From Gemmatimonadota bacterium (GTDB lineage Bacteria; Gemmatimonadota; Gemmatimonadetes; Gemmatimonadales; Gemmatimonadaceae), in assembly GCA_016191225.1 (NCBI GenBank), contig JACPPC010000015.1, forward strand, positions 1-64,000: a DNA stretch of 64,000 nt, given 5' to 3'. Numbering within the stretch: the first letter of the stretch is position 1; each line of letters opens with the position of its first letter. The notes beneath the pieces were generated by a model that made no database searches, was not told the origin of the DNA, and worked only from the letters and a program-made list of their open reading frames with translations. Positions 44,062 through 52,777 of the stretch are shown here, piece after piece. A program made the translations under genes and the position numbers.

Positions 44062-45927
44062 TCAATCCACGACGTACGCTTCCATGGCGAAGTACTCGGC
44101 GAGCCCAAGCCGGTCGAGGACGGCGGCCGTCTCCCTGTTCCGCGACTCGACGCGCTGCCAGAACTCCCGGTCGTCGGCGCCGGGGAAGGGCGCCGAGTCC
44201 TTCTGCGACTGGTGCTTGAAGATCGCCTGGATCTTGAGCCGGAGTTCCTCCTGCGACATCGGCACCAGCCAGGTCGCCTCGGTCACCGGCCACTCCTGCC
44301 AGGCGCCGCGGTAGAGCCACACCTCCGGGGTGTGCGTCGCCCGGCGGTCGGGCCAGAGCCCGTCGAGCGCCGCGTCGATCGCCTCCTTGCACATCCGGTG
44401 CGTCCCGTGCGGGTCGCTCAGGTCGCCGGCGACGAACACGAGTTCCGGCCGCTTCTCCGCCAGCAGGTCGCGCACGATCGCCACGTCGGCCGGGCCGATC
44501 GGGTCCTTGCGCACCTTGCCGGTCTGGTAGAACGGCAGGTTGAGGAACCGGGCGTTGCCGGCGGAGAGCCCGACGGTCTCGAGGCCGCTCACCGCTTCCG
44601 ACTCGCGGATGATGCGCTTGAGGTCCTGCACCTCGGCGATGTCGACCTCGCCCGGCTGCTTGCGCGCGAGGAAGGCGCGCACCGTGCGGGCGAGGGTGCC
44701 CACCGCGTCGCCGCCCACGCCCAGGTCGCGATCGAGGCGGTCGAGCAGGTCCACGTAGCGGCGCACGTCGTGGTCGAAGACCGCGATGTTGCCGCTGGTC
44801 ATGTACGCCACGGTGATCTCGTTCCCGTTGAGGGCGAGCTTGTGGAGGATCCCGCCCATCGAGATCACGTCGTCGTCGGGGTGCGGCGAGAAGACCACGC
44901 ACCGCGCGCCGCGGGGGAGCTTGCTCCTCCCCCGGATGCGGCTGCCGAGCCGGTTGAACACCTCGCCGTTCACGGCGCCCGGCGATCCGTACCCGGCCAC
45001 CAGCGACGACAGCCGGTGCTCGGCGTAGTCGCGCTGCGTGAGCTTGAGGATCGCCGTCCCCGTGCGCTGCGAGAGCCAGACCACGGCCCGCAGCACGAGC
45101 GCCGGGGTCCAGCGCACCTCGTCCAGCAGCCAGGGCGTCGCCACCCGCGTGAGCTCGGCCGCGGCGGCGTCGTCGACGTAGAAGGTCGTGTCGGGATGCC
45201 GCTGGAGGAAGGTGGCCGCCACCTCGACGTTCACGTCGCCCTCGACGGCGCGCCGCACGATCGCCGACTTGTGCTCGCCGGTCGCGAGGATCGCGATCTC
45301 GCGCGCGTCGAGGATCGTGGCGACGCCCATGGTCAGGGCCTCCCTCGGCACGTTGTCCTCGCCAAAGAAGTCGGCGGCGGCGTCGCGCCGGGTCACGTTG
45401 TCGAGGTGCACGAGCCGCGTGCGGCTCGCCGCGCCGCTCCCGGGCTCGTTGAAGCCGATGTGCCCCGTCTTGCCGATGCCGAGGATCTGGAAGTCGATGC
45501 CCCCCGCCGCGGCGATCGCGGCCTCGTACGCGGCGCAGGCCGCGTCCACGCCGTCGCGCGCCACCGTGCCGTCGAGCAGGTGGATGTTGGCCGGCGCGAT
45601 GTCCACGTGGTCGAACAGGTTCTCCCGCATGAACCGGTGGTACGAGTGGATGCGGTCGGCCGGCATCGGCCAGTATTCGTCGAGGTTGAACGTGACCACC
45701 GACGCGAAGCTCAGCTCCCCCGCCCGGTGCATCCGGATCAGCTCGCGGTAGACGCCGATCGGCGTGGCGCCCGTGGCGAGGCCCAGCACCGTGTTGCGGT
45801 TGCGGGCCGCGTTCGCGCGGATGAGCGCGGCGATGCGGCCGGCGACCACGCGGGCCAGCTCGGCGTGGTCGGCGGCCACCACGGTGCGGATGCGCTCGAG
45901 CGCCGTGAGCGGATTCTGGTGGGCCAT
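44062..45927 (-). CDS. nagB: Glucosamine-6-phosphate deaminase fused to a PIG-L-type deacetylase
   Basis: A 621-residue two-domain enzyme. Residues 1-265 form a NagB-type deaminase: LGLATGATPIGVYREL, VTFNLDEYWPM, and ILGIGKTGHIGFNEPGS with the catalytic aspartate/histidine, plus REIAILATGEHKSAIV. Residues about 335-620 are a PIG-L/LmbE domain with the zinc motif SPHPDDDVISMGG and a later DPHGTHR. NagB converts glucosamine 6-phosphate to fructose 6-phosphate and ammonia; LmbE proteins deacetylate GlcNAc conjugates, so the fusion could couple both steps. Similar fusions occur in Bacteroidota. The ATG at 45927 is the first good start. Regulation unknown. Confidence 0.9.
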   Translation of the reverse strand: MAHQNPLTALERIRTVVAADHAELARVVAGRIAALIRANAARNRNTVLGLATGATPIGVYRELIRMHRAGELSFASVVTFNLDEYWPMPADRIHSYHRFMRENLFDHVDIAPANIHLLDGTVARDGVDAACAAYEAAIAAAGGIDFQILGIGKTGHIGFNEPGSGAASRTRLVHLDNVTRRDAAADFFGEDNVPREALTMGVATILDAREIAILATGEHKSAIVRRAVEGDVNVEVAATFLQRHPDTTFYVDDAAAAELTRVATPWLLDEVRWTPALVLRAVVWLSQRTGTAILKLTQRDYAEHRLSSLVAGYGSPGAVNGEVFNRLGSRIRGRSKLPRGARCVVFSPHPDDDVISMGGILHKLALNGNEITVAYMTSGNIAVFDHDVRRYVDLLDRLDRDLGVGGDAVGTLARTVRAFLARKQPGEVDIAEVQDLKRIIRESEAVSGLETVGLSAGNARFLNLPFYQTGKVRKDPIGPADVAIVRDLLAEKRPELVFVAGDLSDPHGTHRMCKEAIDAALDGLWPDRRATHTPEVWLYRGAWQEWPVTEATWLVPMSQEELRLKIQAIFKHQSQKDSAPFPGADDREFWQRVESRNRETAAVLDRLGLAEYFAMEAYVVD

Positions 45928-46065
45928 GGGTCCCCTTGCAGCGGTCGGTTCGCGCGCCCTTACGGCGAAGCGGGCCGCCTACGTTGGGACGCTCGGCGGA
46001 GGGCAGCAAGGGGGCGGGACCCGCGTGGCCGCCTGGAGGTGGCTTCCAGACACACGAACGGACGC
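45928..46065. other. Upstream region of the nagB fusion
   Basis: About 140 bp between the nagB start and repeat copy B. It must hold the nagB promoter. No ORF or defined operator was found; GC stays high. Confidence 0.3.
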
Positions 46066-46327
46066 AGAAGTTGAGAGAGGAGGAAAAGGAGGAAGGCGTA
46101 ACCACGGAGGCACGCAGGAAGGTGCCACGGAGGTTCACGGAGGATGCAACGACGGGAACTTTGGGGCGCCGGCGCGGATACTCGTGCCGCGGTACGACGC
46201 CGACCCAGGGGGGTGTGCCCAAGGCCCGGTTGTCCTTGACCTTGCTTCCTCCGTGAGACTCCGCGAACCTCCGGGCTCCGTGGCTCCGTGGCTCCGCCTT
46301 CCTCACGTTCCTCTCAGTCCATCTCCC
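46066..46327 (-). repeat. MITE-like palindromic repeat, copy B (inverted orientation)
   Basis: Read on the minus strand, this copy starts GAGATGGACTGAGAGGAACG, continues with CACGGAG repeats and CACGGAGGAAGCAAGGTCAA, has the shared core GTACCGCGGCACGAGTATCC, and ends with CCTCCGTG repeats and pyrimidine-rich TCCTCCTCTC. The left and right ends are inverted repeats of each other, and the CAAGGTCAAGG segment also occurs in copy C. It lies between two minus-strand genes and ends about 30 bp before the padR stop. Confidence 0.8.
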
Positions 46328-46357
46328 CGGCGGTGACAGCCGGTCTTGGAACGATCT

Positions 46358-46960
46358 CTACCGGCTCGAGCCCACCCCCTCGATCTCGTCCGCGACCTTC
46401 CTCAGCAAGTCGCGGATCTTCATCATCCGCTCCTTGTCTCCCGGGCTCTTGGCCGCCGTGGCGTACGTCGCCCGCGCGACGTCCCGCATCGCCCGGTGGA
46501 TCGACATCATCCCCTCGCTCAGGAACGCCCCGCCGAAGTCGGCGACCTTGGCGAAGATCTCGTCCACCGTCGGCTGGTGCTCCTTGAGGTGCGCCCGGCC
46601 GAGGTCGGTGATCTCGTAGATCTTCTTCCCGCTCTCCTCCGGCGTCGTGCGGGCGAAGCCGAGGTCCTCGAGCATGGTGAGGGTCGGGTACACCGTCCCC
46701 GGGCTCGGCGTGTACCAGCCGCCAAACCGGTCCTCGAGCTCCTTGATGATGTCGTAGCCGTGCCGCGGCTTCTCGGCCAGCATCTGCAGGATGACGTACT
46801 TGAGGTCCCCCTGGTCGAACATCCGGCGCCGGCCGAATGGGCCGCCCCGGTGGCGTCCAGCGCCGCCGAAAAAGGCGCCGAACGACTCCGGGTCGAAGCC
46901 CCAGTCGCCGCGCCCGCGACGTCCCGCCGCGTGGTGGTCCCAGCATCCATGCCGGTGCAT
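46358..46960 (-). CDS. PadR-family transcriptional regulator
   Basis: A 200-residue regulator. A Gly/Arg/His-rich leader (1-47) precedes the PadR winged helix: MFDQGDLKYVILQMLAEKPR, GYDIIKELEDRF, the recognition/wing segment YTPSPGTVYPTLTMLEDLGF, then a wing strand (GKKIYEITDLGRAHL). The C-terminal dimerisation helices run from about 120 to 200. PadR proteins usually repress their own gene or stress genes. Twin GATATATC sites lie just upstream, consistent with autoregulation. The minus-strand gene upstream of it is a DUF998-like protein gene. Confidence 0.93.
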   Translation of the reverse strand: MHRHGCWDHHAAGRRGRGDWGFDPESFGAFFGGAGRHRGGPFGRRRMFDQGDLKYVILQMLAEKPRHGYDIIKELEDRFGGWYTPSPGTVYPTLTMLEDLGFARTTPEESGKKIYEITDLGRAHLKEHQPTVDEIFAKVADFGGAFLSEGMMSIHRAMRDVARATYATAAKSPGDKERMMKIRDLLRKVADEIEGVGSSR

Positions 46961-47083
46961 CGTACTGCCTCCTGATATATCGAAGTTGTATCGTAAGATA
47001 TATCGGACTAGTATGCGGTCAATAGCAGTTCTGTGACAAACTGCTGGGAGGCGACCACTGTCGAGCTCGGCGATCGCTGGGGG
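46961..47083 (-). promoter_or_regulatory. padR promoter region with two GATATATC operator-like sites
   Basis: GATATATC occurs at 46974-46981 and 46997-47004, 23 bp centre to centre (about two helical turns), with the related half site GTATCG between them. The stretch 46973-47030 is the most AT-rich in the window. PadR proteins commonly bind palindromes built of ATAT/ATGT half sites, so this is a strong candidate autoregulatory operator over the padR promoter. Confidence 0.65.
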
Positions 47084-47839
47084 TCAGGCCGCGACAGCGA
47101 CGGAGGGCGTCGGCCCGACTTCGCGCCGCATGCCACGCATCGCCACTCCCCGCGCCCCGTACGCCTGCACCAGCATCCCCAGGATCGACGCGTACGCGAT
47201 CACCTTTTGTCCCGCCACCTGGATGACCAGCCCCGCCGCCGCCTTGGGGCTCGGGCCGAACTCCAGCAGCAGGATGTACCCCACCAGCAACACCGAGAAC
47301 GCCACGAAGACCCAGCCGTAGCGCCGCGGGTACCCGGGGGTGCGCAGGATCGCGATCGCGTACAGGAGCGCCGCCAGCGGAAAGAGCCGAAAGGCCCACT
47401 TCACCAGCGCGATGTGCGGCTGCAGGTAGAGGTCGGCCGGGGTGAGCGCGACGCCGATGAAGCAGAGGCCGGCGATCGCGCCCGCAGTGGAGCCAACCAC
47501 CGCGAGGCGCCGAGTGGTCGCGTCGTGCGTGAACAGCCGCTGGAAGGCGGCGAAGAAGACCACCAGCCCGATCCCCACCAGCGACATCGCGGCGAAGAAG
47601 AGCCCGAAGCTCACCGTGTTGGGTTCGCCGTTGTGGGCCGTCCAGACGCCGAGGTCGCTGAAGAAGTTCCGGCCGAAGAGGTAGCCGGTGGTGGTGGGGT
47701 CGTTCATCGTGCCGCCGGGATAGGCCAGCATCGCCGCCACGGTGCAGACGCCGAACACCAGCGAGCTTCCCATCGCGATCATGTACGCGCGGTCGTTCCA
47801 GAACCGCGCGGCGAGTTCCTCCCGCGTGGCCCCGGCCAC
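47084..47839 (-). CDS. DUF998-like multipass membrane protein
   Basis: A 251-residue membrane protein with about six helices. The motif MLAYPGGTMNDPTTTGYLFG and FFSDLG near residues 36-65 is the hallmark of DUF998-type predicted membrane proteins, whose function is unknown. Other features are a conserved GSTAGAIAGLCFIGVALTP loop and a C-terminal pair of helices. The GTG start at 47839 overlaps the stop of the transglutaminase gene by one base, so the two are likely translationally coupled. It is separated from padR by the operator region. Confidence 0.75.
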   Translation of the reverse strand: MAGATREELAARFWNDRAYMIAMGSSLVFGVCTVAAMLAYPGGTMNDPTTTGYLFGRNFFSDLGVWTAHNGEPNTVSFGLFFAAMSLVGIGLVVFFAAFQRLFTHDATTRRLAVVGSTAGAIAGLCFIGVALTPADLYLQPHIALVKWAFRLFPLAALLYAIAILRTPGYPRRYGWVFVAFSVLLVGYILLLEFGPSPKAAAGLVIQVAGQKVIAYASILGMLVQAYGARGVAMRGMRREVGPTPSVAVAA

Positions 47840-49824
47840 TACTTGCCGCCCCCGGCGGGGTTGCGCTCGATCACCACGAACTTGGCGTCGTCCGCCGCCA
47901 CGGCGCGGAACCACTTGATCACCTCGCCGATCTGCGCCTTGTCGTGCTCGCCGGTCTTGCCCGCCATCTCGCGGTGGAGCGAAAAGACCCGCCCCTCCTG
48001 CTTGTACGCCACCTTGTAGAGCCCCCACGGCCCGTCCACGGTCACCGACGCCGGGAGCCGCACCTTCCACCCCGCCGGGAGGGTGATGCGCAGGTCGGTG
48101 ATCCCGGTCGACCGCCCCACCACTTTCGCCGCGTCGATGGGAAACCGGCGCGGGGGCATTCCCTCCACCTGCGATGCCGTGTTGGCGAACGACTCGGGGG
48201 GCGAAAACGGCAGGGTCAGCAGCTCGGTGTCGCCGCTCCGGGTGAGCGCCCTGGGCTTGGTGATGCGAATCCGGATTTCGGGTTTCGCCGAAAAGTCCTT
48301 GCCGTCGAACAGCACCAGGCTGTCCCCCGCCGCGCCGGGAACGATGCGCCCCGCGAAGCCGCGCGCGAAGCGTGCCTTGGCCGTGGAGTCGAACTTGTTC
48401 TGGAAGGCGTTGCGCAGCCCGTATTGCTGCGTTCCCCCCGTGGTCACCCGCATGCGCAGCGTGAGGGTGCCGCTGGTGTCGATCGAGCCCTCGGCGTCGT
48501 CGTGCGAGAAGTTCTGGGCGATCTCGTTTTCGGGAAAGGTGATTTCCTCGACGTCGCCGTTGGGCTTGACCACCAGCCCGAACTCCCCCTGGTACGAGCC
48601 CGGGATCTGCCCGTAGGGCACCAGCTCCGCGGTCAGGTCGGTGAACTGGTAGCCGGTGGGCGTCTTCACCGCCGCGATCGCATGGTCGAACTGGTCCTTG
48701 CTCGGCAAGCCGCGCAGCACGCCCCCGTCGGAGCTCAGCAGCACCGGGTAGGCGGTGATCCCCAGCATCGTCATCGCCGACACGAACAGCGTCGCCTTGT
48801 CCTTGCAGTCGCCGAAGCCGGTCCTGAGCACCTCGTTCACCGACCGGGGCTGGTAGCCGCCAATGCCGAAGTCGAGCGAGATGTAGCGGATGTCCTGCGC
48901 CACCCAGCGGTGCACGGCGCGAATCGTGTCGTCGCGCGTCCTCGCCGCGGCAACCAGCTCGGTGACCTTGGCGGCGACCGCCGGCTGCATGGTGTAGCGA
49001 TCCTTCGCGAGGTCGGCGTACCAGGCGCCGATGTCGCGCCACGTGCCGCGCGCCGCGATCGCGACGCTCATGTACACCTCGTTCGAGTCGGTGGCATAGG
49101 GCTCGCCGCGCACCCGCTCGATGTTGGCCGTGGCCCACTGGTACACCTTGCGCGGGCCGCTGACCTTCTCGGTGCGGGCGAAGTTGAGGTTCCGCTCGCG
49201 GATGATGAGCGGCAGGGTGGCCGGCGCGTCGACCAGCAGCCGCGAGCGCTTGACGGCGAGGCCGGTGCTCACCCCCCACGTGGTCATGAAGTCGCCCTTG
49301 CGGTACGGCTTGAGTTCCACGCGGGTGTAGCTGTAGTCCACCAGCGTGCCGACCTCGACGCCGGAGAGCGACGCGCGGATCACGCGCCGGTTGCCGTACA
49401 CCGGGTTGCCCATCGAGGCGGGCACGTCCGACTCCTGCACTTGCGCCGGCTTGGCGCTGATCACCTTGCCCGTCTTCGCGTCCAGCACGCGAATCCAGTT
49501 GATCCGCAGCTTCTGGTGGCCGGGCTGGTAGCCGAGGCGGTGCTCCTGCCAGTTCTCCTTGGCCTCGGGCTTGAGGATCTGCACCACCTGGCGAAAAGTC
49601 TCGCTCGAGCGGCCGTCGGCCTCCACCGAAATCACCCCGTCGTCGAGCAGGAAGACCGACGCCTCCTCGGCGTGGTCCTCGGGCTTGACCGCCAGCTTGT
49701 AGATCGTGTCGGCCTTGACCGACGGGTCGCCGAGCGCGGTGATCTTCGGCGCCTGGGCGTGGCCCGCGACGCCGAGGGTCGCGAGGGCGAGCAGCAGGGC
49801 GGCGGGCGGGAGCGAGCGGCGCAT
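47839..49824 (-). CDS. Secreted DUF3857/transglutaminase-like protein
   Basis: A 661-residue exported protein. The signal peptide (1-24) is MRRSLPPAALLLALATLGVA. DUF3857 occupies about 40-240 (TFRQVVQILKPEAKENW, YTRVELKPYRKGDF). The transglutaminase-like core follows: catalytic Cys in FGDCKDKATLF (about 337), His in DHAIAAVK (about 380) and Asp in FTDLTAEL (about 395). A beta-rich C-terminal domain (about 450-655) resembles DUF3858. Function is unknown; such proteins may act as proteases or cross-linking enzymes in the periplasm. ATG 49824 fits the signal peptide. It is the first gene of a unit with the DUF998-like gene. Confidence 0.88.
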   Translation of the reverse strand: MRRSLPPAALLLALATLGVAGHAQAPKITALGDPSVKADTIYKLAVKPEDHAEEASVFLLDDGVISVEADGRSSETFRQVVQILKPEAKENWQEHRLGYQPGHQKLRINWIRVLDAKTGKVISAKPAQVQESDVPASMGNPVYGNRRVIRASLSGVEVGTLVDYSYTRVELKPYRKGDFMTTWGVSTGLAVKRSRLLVDAPATLPLIIRERNLNFARTEKVSGPRKVYQWATANIERVRGEPYATDSNEVYMSVAIAARGTWRDIGAWYADLAKDRYTMQPAVAAKVTELVAAARTRDDTIRAVHRWVAQDIRYISLDFGIGGYQPRSVNEVLRTGFGDCKDKATLFVSAMTMLGITAYPVLLSSDGGVLRGLPSKDQFDHAIAAVKTPTGYQFTDLTAELVPYGQIPGSYQGEFGLVVKPNGDVEEITFPENEIAQNFSHDDAEGSIDTSGTLTLRMRVTTGGTQQYGLRNAFQNKFDSTAKARFARGFAGRIVPGAAGDSLVLFDGKDFSAKPEIRIRITKPRALTRSGDTELLTLPFSPPESFANTASQVEGMPPRRFPIDAAKVVGRSTGITDLRITLPAGWKVRLPASVTVDGPWGLYKVAYKQEGRVFSLHREMAGKTGEHDKAQIGEVIKWFRAVAADDAKFVVIERNPAGGGK

Positions 49825-49852
49825 GTCGTCGAGTCCGGGGGAGGTCACTTCG

Positions 49853-51715
49853 TCAGAACCACGCAACCTGCATTTCGTACACCGTGGAATCCAAACGGGT
49901 CAGCAGCGCCGCCTGTGCCTCGGTCCTGGGGAGTTCCCAGCCAAACCAGTAGCGCGCGGCCTGCAGCTTGCCGCGGTAGAACTCGGCGTCGTCGCCCGTC
50001 GTTCCCGCGACGAGCGCCCGAGCCGCAACCGTGGCCTGCTGGAGCCAGAGCCAGGCCACGATCGTGCGGCTGGCCAGCTCGAGGTAGACGCTCGCATTGG
50101 CCAACGCGCGGGCCGGCGGCAGTGTTGCCGAGGCCTCGCCGAGGGCCCCGGTGGTGGCGGCGAGGCGAGCGACCGCGGCCTCCAGGGCGTCGGCGAGGGT
50201 GCCAAGGGTGTGGGCGGCACCGAGGCTCGTTCCACCGCCGTTCGTGGACGTACCTGCGGTGCCGCCGCCGACCGCCTCGCGCGCCGCGGCCACGGTCGCC
50301 CCCATGCGCGCGAGGAGCAGCGTGAGCGCCGCGCCGTCATCCTGCCGCACCTTGCGTCCGAGGAGGTCGAGGGCCTGGATGCCGTTGGTCCCCTCGTGGA
50401 TCGGGTTGAGCCGGTTGTCGCGGTAGAGCTGCTCGATCGGGTACTCGCGGGCAAATCCGTAGCCGCCGAGGATCTGCATGGCGTTGGAGATCGCCTCCTG
50501 GCAGGCCTCGCCGGGCCACGACTTGGCGACGGGCGTCAGGACCTCGAGCAGGAGTCCCGCCTCGCGACGGACGCTTTCGTCGGCGGCGGTCTCGAGGTCG
50601 TCCACCAGGCGGGCGCAGAGCATGGTCAGGTGCACGGCGGCCTCGACGACCGACTTCTGCTGGAGGAGCATTCGCCGCACGTCGGGGTGCTCGATGATCG
50701 GCACCTGCGGCCGGGTGGGATCCTTCTCTCCGGGGAGTCGCCCCTGGCGCCTGGTGCGGGCGTACTCGAGCGAGTACCGGTACGCCGCGTACCCCATCGC
50801 CGCGCCGGCGCGACCCACGCCAATGCGGGCCTCGTTCATCATGTGGAACATGCAGGCGAGGCCGTGATGCGCCCGGCCGACGAGGTAGCCGGTGCACGGC
50901 CCCTGCTCGCCGAAATTGAGCACGGTGCTGGTGGTGCCGCGCCATCCCATCTTGTGGATCAGCCCGCCGAGCACCACCCCGTTCGTCGCGCCCACGGCGC
51001 CGCGGTCGTCAACGAGCCGCTTGGGGACGACGAACAGGGAGATTCCCCTGACCCCCGGCGGGGCGCCGTCGATGCGCGCCAGCACGAGGTGGACGATGTT
51101 TTCGGCGATCTCGTTCTCGCCGCCGGAAATCCACATCTTGGTGCCGGTGATGCGGAAGGTGCCGTCGTCCATGGGCGTGGCACGGGTGCGGAGGTCGGCG
51201 AGCGACGAGCCGGCGTCGGGTTCCGAGAGGGCCATCGTGCCGGTGAAGCGCCCCGCCAGCATTGGCGCGAGGAAGCGGGCCTTCTGGTCGTCGCTGCCGT
51301 GGGCGGCGATCAGGTTGGCGGCGCCGGTGGTGAGCAGGGCGTAGCTGGCGGTGGCGACGTTGGCGGCGTCGAGGTGGAGCAGGGCCGCGGTGGCGATGGT
51401 GTGGGGGAGCTGCATCCCGCCGAGCTCGGCGTCGTGCGTGGCGGCGATGAACCCGGCGTCGGCGACGGCGCGAAAGGCCCGCGCCACCTCGGGGATCGTG
51501 ACCACCTTGCCGTCCACCACGTGCGGCTCGTGCTCGTCGTTGGCCTTCTGGTGCGGGGCAAGGTGATCGGCGGCGAGCTGGCGCGCGGTGTCGATCACGG
51601 CGTCGAACGCCTCGCGGGAGTACTCGCCGTGGCGTGGCCGTGCCGCGAGGGCGGCGGTGTCGAGCACCTCGTACAACAGGAAGTCGAGGTCCCGCGGTGA
51701 AGGGACGGTGGTCAT
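49853..51715 (-). CDS. Acyl-CoA dehydrogenase with C-terminal extension
   Basis: A 620-residue FAD-dependent acyl-CoA dehydrogenase. The N-terminal and middle domains show MALSEPDAGSSLADLRTRAT (FAD and substrate binding), TGTKMWISGGENEIAENIVH, and the C-terminal catalytic region has ILGGYGFAREYPIEQLYRD and NPIHEGTNGIQALDLLG with the catalytic glutamate at about 440. An additional about 110-residue domain follows, as in the long acyl-CoA dehydrogenases that act on medium or long chains. ATG 51715 overlaps the stop of the upstream dehalogenase gene. The enzyme probably takes part in beta-oxidation-type degradation; substrate length unknown. Confidence 0.93.
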   Translation of the reverse strand: MTTVPSPRDLDFLLYEVLDTAALAARPRHGEYSREAFDAVIDTARQLAADHLAPHQKANDEHEPHVVDGKVVTIPEVARAFRAVADAGFIAATHDAELGGMQLPHTIATAALLHLDAANVATASYALLTTGAANLIAAHGSDDQKARFLAPMLAGRFTGTMALSEPDAGSSLADLRTRATPMDDGTFRITGTKMWISGGENEIAENIVHLVLARIDGAPPGVRGISLFVVPKRLVDDRGAVGATNGVVLGGLIHKMGWRGTTSTVLNFGEQGPCTGYLVGRAHHGLACMFHMMNEARIGVGRAGAAMGYAAYRYSLEYARTRRQGRLPGEKDPTRPQVPIIEHPDVRRMLLQQKSVVEAAVHLTMLCARLVDDLETAADESVRREAGLLLEVLTPVAKSWPGEACQEAISNAMQILGGYGFAREYPIEQLYRDNRLNPIHEGTNGIQALDLLGRKVRQDDGAALTLLLARMGATVAAAREAVGGGTAGTSTNGGGTSLGAAHTLGTLADALEAAVARLAATTGALGEASATLPPARALANASVYLELASRTIVAWLWLQQATVAARALVAGTTGDDAEFYRGKLQAARYWFGWELPRTEAQAALLTRLDSTVYEMQVAWF

Positions 51716-52656
51716 GGGCGCCTGGTTCGTTCGATGAACTCGGTCACGACGCGGGCCAGTTCGGCGCCGCGGTCCTCCTGCAGGAAGTGGCCGCCCCCCT
51801 CGATCGTGACCTGCGGCTGGTCGGCGGCGCCCGGAATTTCCCTCCGGAACTTGCGATCCGCGCCACGGGTGAGGGGGTCGCCGTCGCTGTAGGCGCAGAG
51901 GAATGGCCTCGTGAAGGTGCGCAGCACCTCCCACGCGGCGCGGTTCTCGGCGGCCTCCGGCGCGTCGGGAGCGAGGGGAATCAGCGCCGGGAAGGCCCGT
52001 GCGCCCGCCTTGTATTCGTCGGCGGGGAAGGGCGCGTCGTAGGCGGCCACCTCGGCAGGGGTCAGCCCGTCCTTGCACCCGCCGCGCACGATCTTCCCGA
52101 TCGGGAAGACGGGACTGTGCCGGGCGAACGCGATCCACGCCTTGAGGGCGAGCGACGGGCGCATGAGCCCGTCGGGGAGGCCGCCATTGGCCACGACCAC
52201 GCGGGCGAACCGGCCGGGCATCGCCGCCACCAGGCGGAGGCCGATCAGCGAGCCCCAGTCCTGGCAGACGAGGGTGACCTCGCGCAGGTCGTTGGCCACG
52301 AGCCAGTCCGACATCCACGCGACGTGGGCGGCGTAGGTGTACGCTTCGCGGTCCTGCGGCTTGTCGGAACGGCCGAAGCCGACCAGGTCCGGCGCGATGG
52401 CCCGGTGTCCGGCCGCCACCAGCGGCGGGATCATCTTGCGGTAGAGGAACGACCACGTCGGCTCGCCGTGGAGCATCAGCACCGGCGGCGCCGCGGCGGG
52501 CCCCTCCTCCACGTGGGCCACTCGCAGCCCGCTCACCGTCGTGTAGCGTGGCGCCCAGGGAAAGTCCGGCACCCCGGCGAATCGCCCGGCGGGCGTGCGC
52601 AGCACACCGGCAGGGGGAGGGGACTCGGCTCCGGTGGCTGTCGCCTGCACTGGCAT
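51712..52656 (-). CDS. Haloalkane dehalogenase-type alpha/beta-hydrolase
   Basis: A 314-residue hydrolase of the haloalkane dehalogenase family. HGEPTWSFLYRKMI (63-76) is the oxyanion/halide segment with W68, the nucleophile is D133 in CQDWGS with adjacent W134, the acid is D258 or D260 in YSDGDP, and the base is H290 in GGGHFLQED. These residues cut carbon-halogen bonds and give alcohol and halide. Family members with other substrates exist, so activity needs testing. The gene precedes an acyl-CoA dehydrogenase gene (ATGA overlap), which suggests degradation of halogenated or long-chain substrates. It diverges from the DUF2911 gene. Confidence 0.9.
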   Translation of the reverse strand: MPVQATATGAESPPPAGVLRTPAGRFAGVPDFPWAPRYTTVSGLRVAHVEEGPAAAPPVLMLHGEPTWSFLYRKMIPPLVAAGHRAIAPDLVGFGRSDKPQDREAYTYAAHVAWMSDWLVANDLREVTLVCQDWGSLIGLRLVAAMPGRFARVVVANGGLPDGLMRPSLALKAWIAFARHSPVFPIGKIVRGGCKDGLTPAEVAAYDAPFPADEYKAGARAFPALIPLAPDAPEAAENRAAWEVLRTFTRPFLCAYSDGDPLTRGADRKFRREIPGAADQPQVTIEGGGHFLQEDRGAELARVVTEFIERTRRP

Positions 52657-52777
52657 CTATCGGCTCGGGCCGGGGTACGACGTGCCGCTCCGGGGACCCC
52701 GTATGCTGCCCGGTGGCGCGCCGTCCGGCAACCGGCGGCGTAAACTTCTTCCCCTTCCCCCGCAACCGGGAGCGCGA

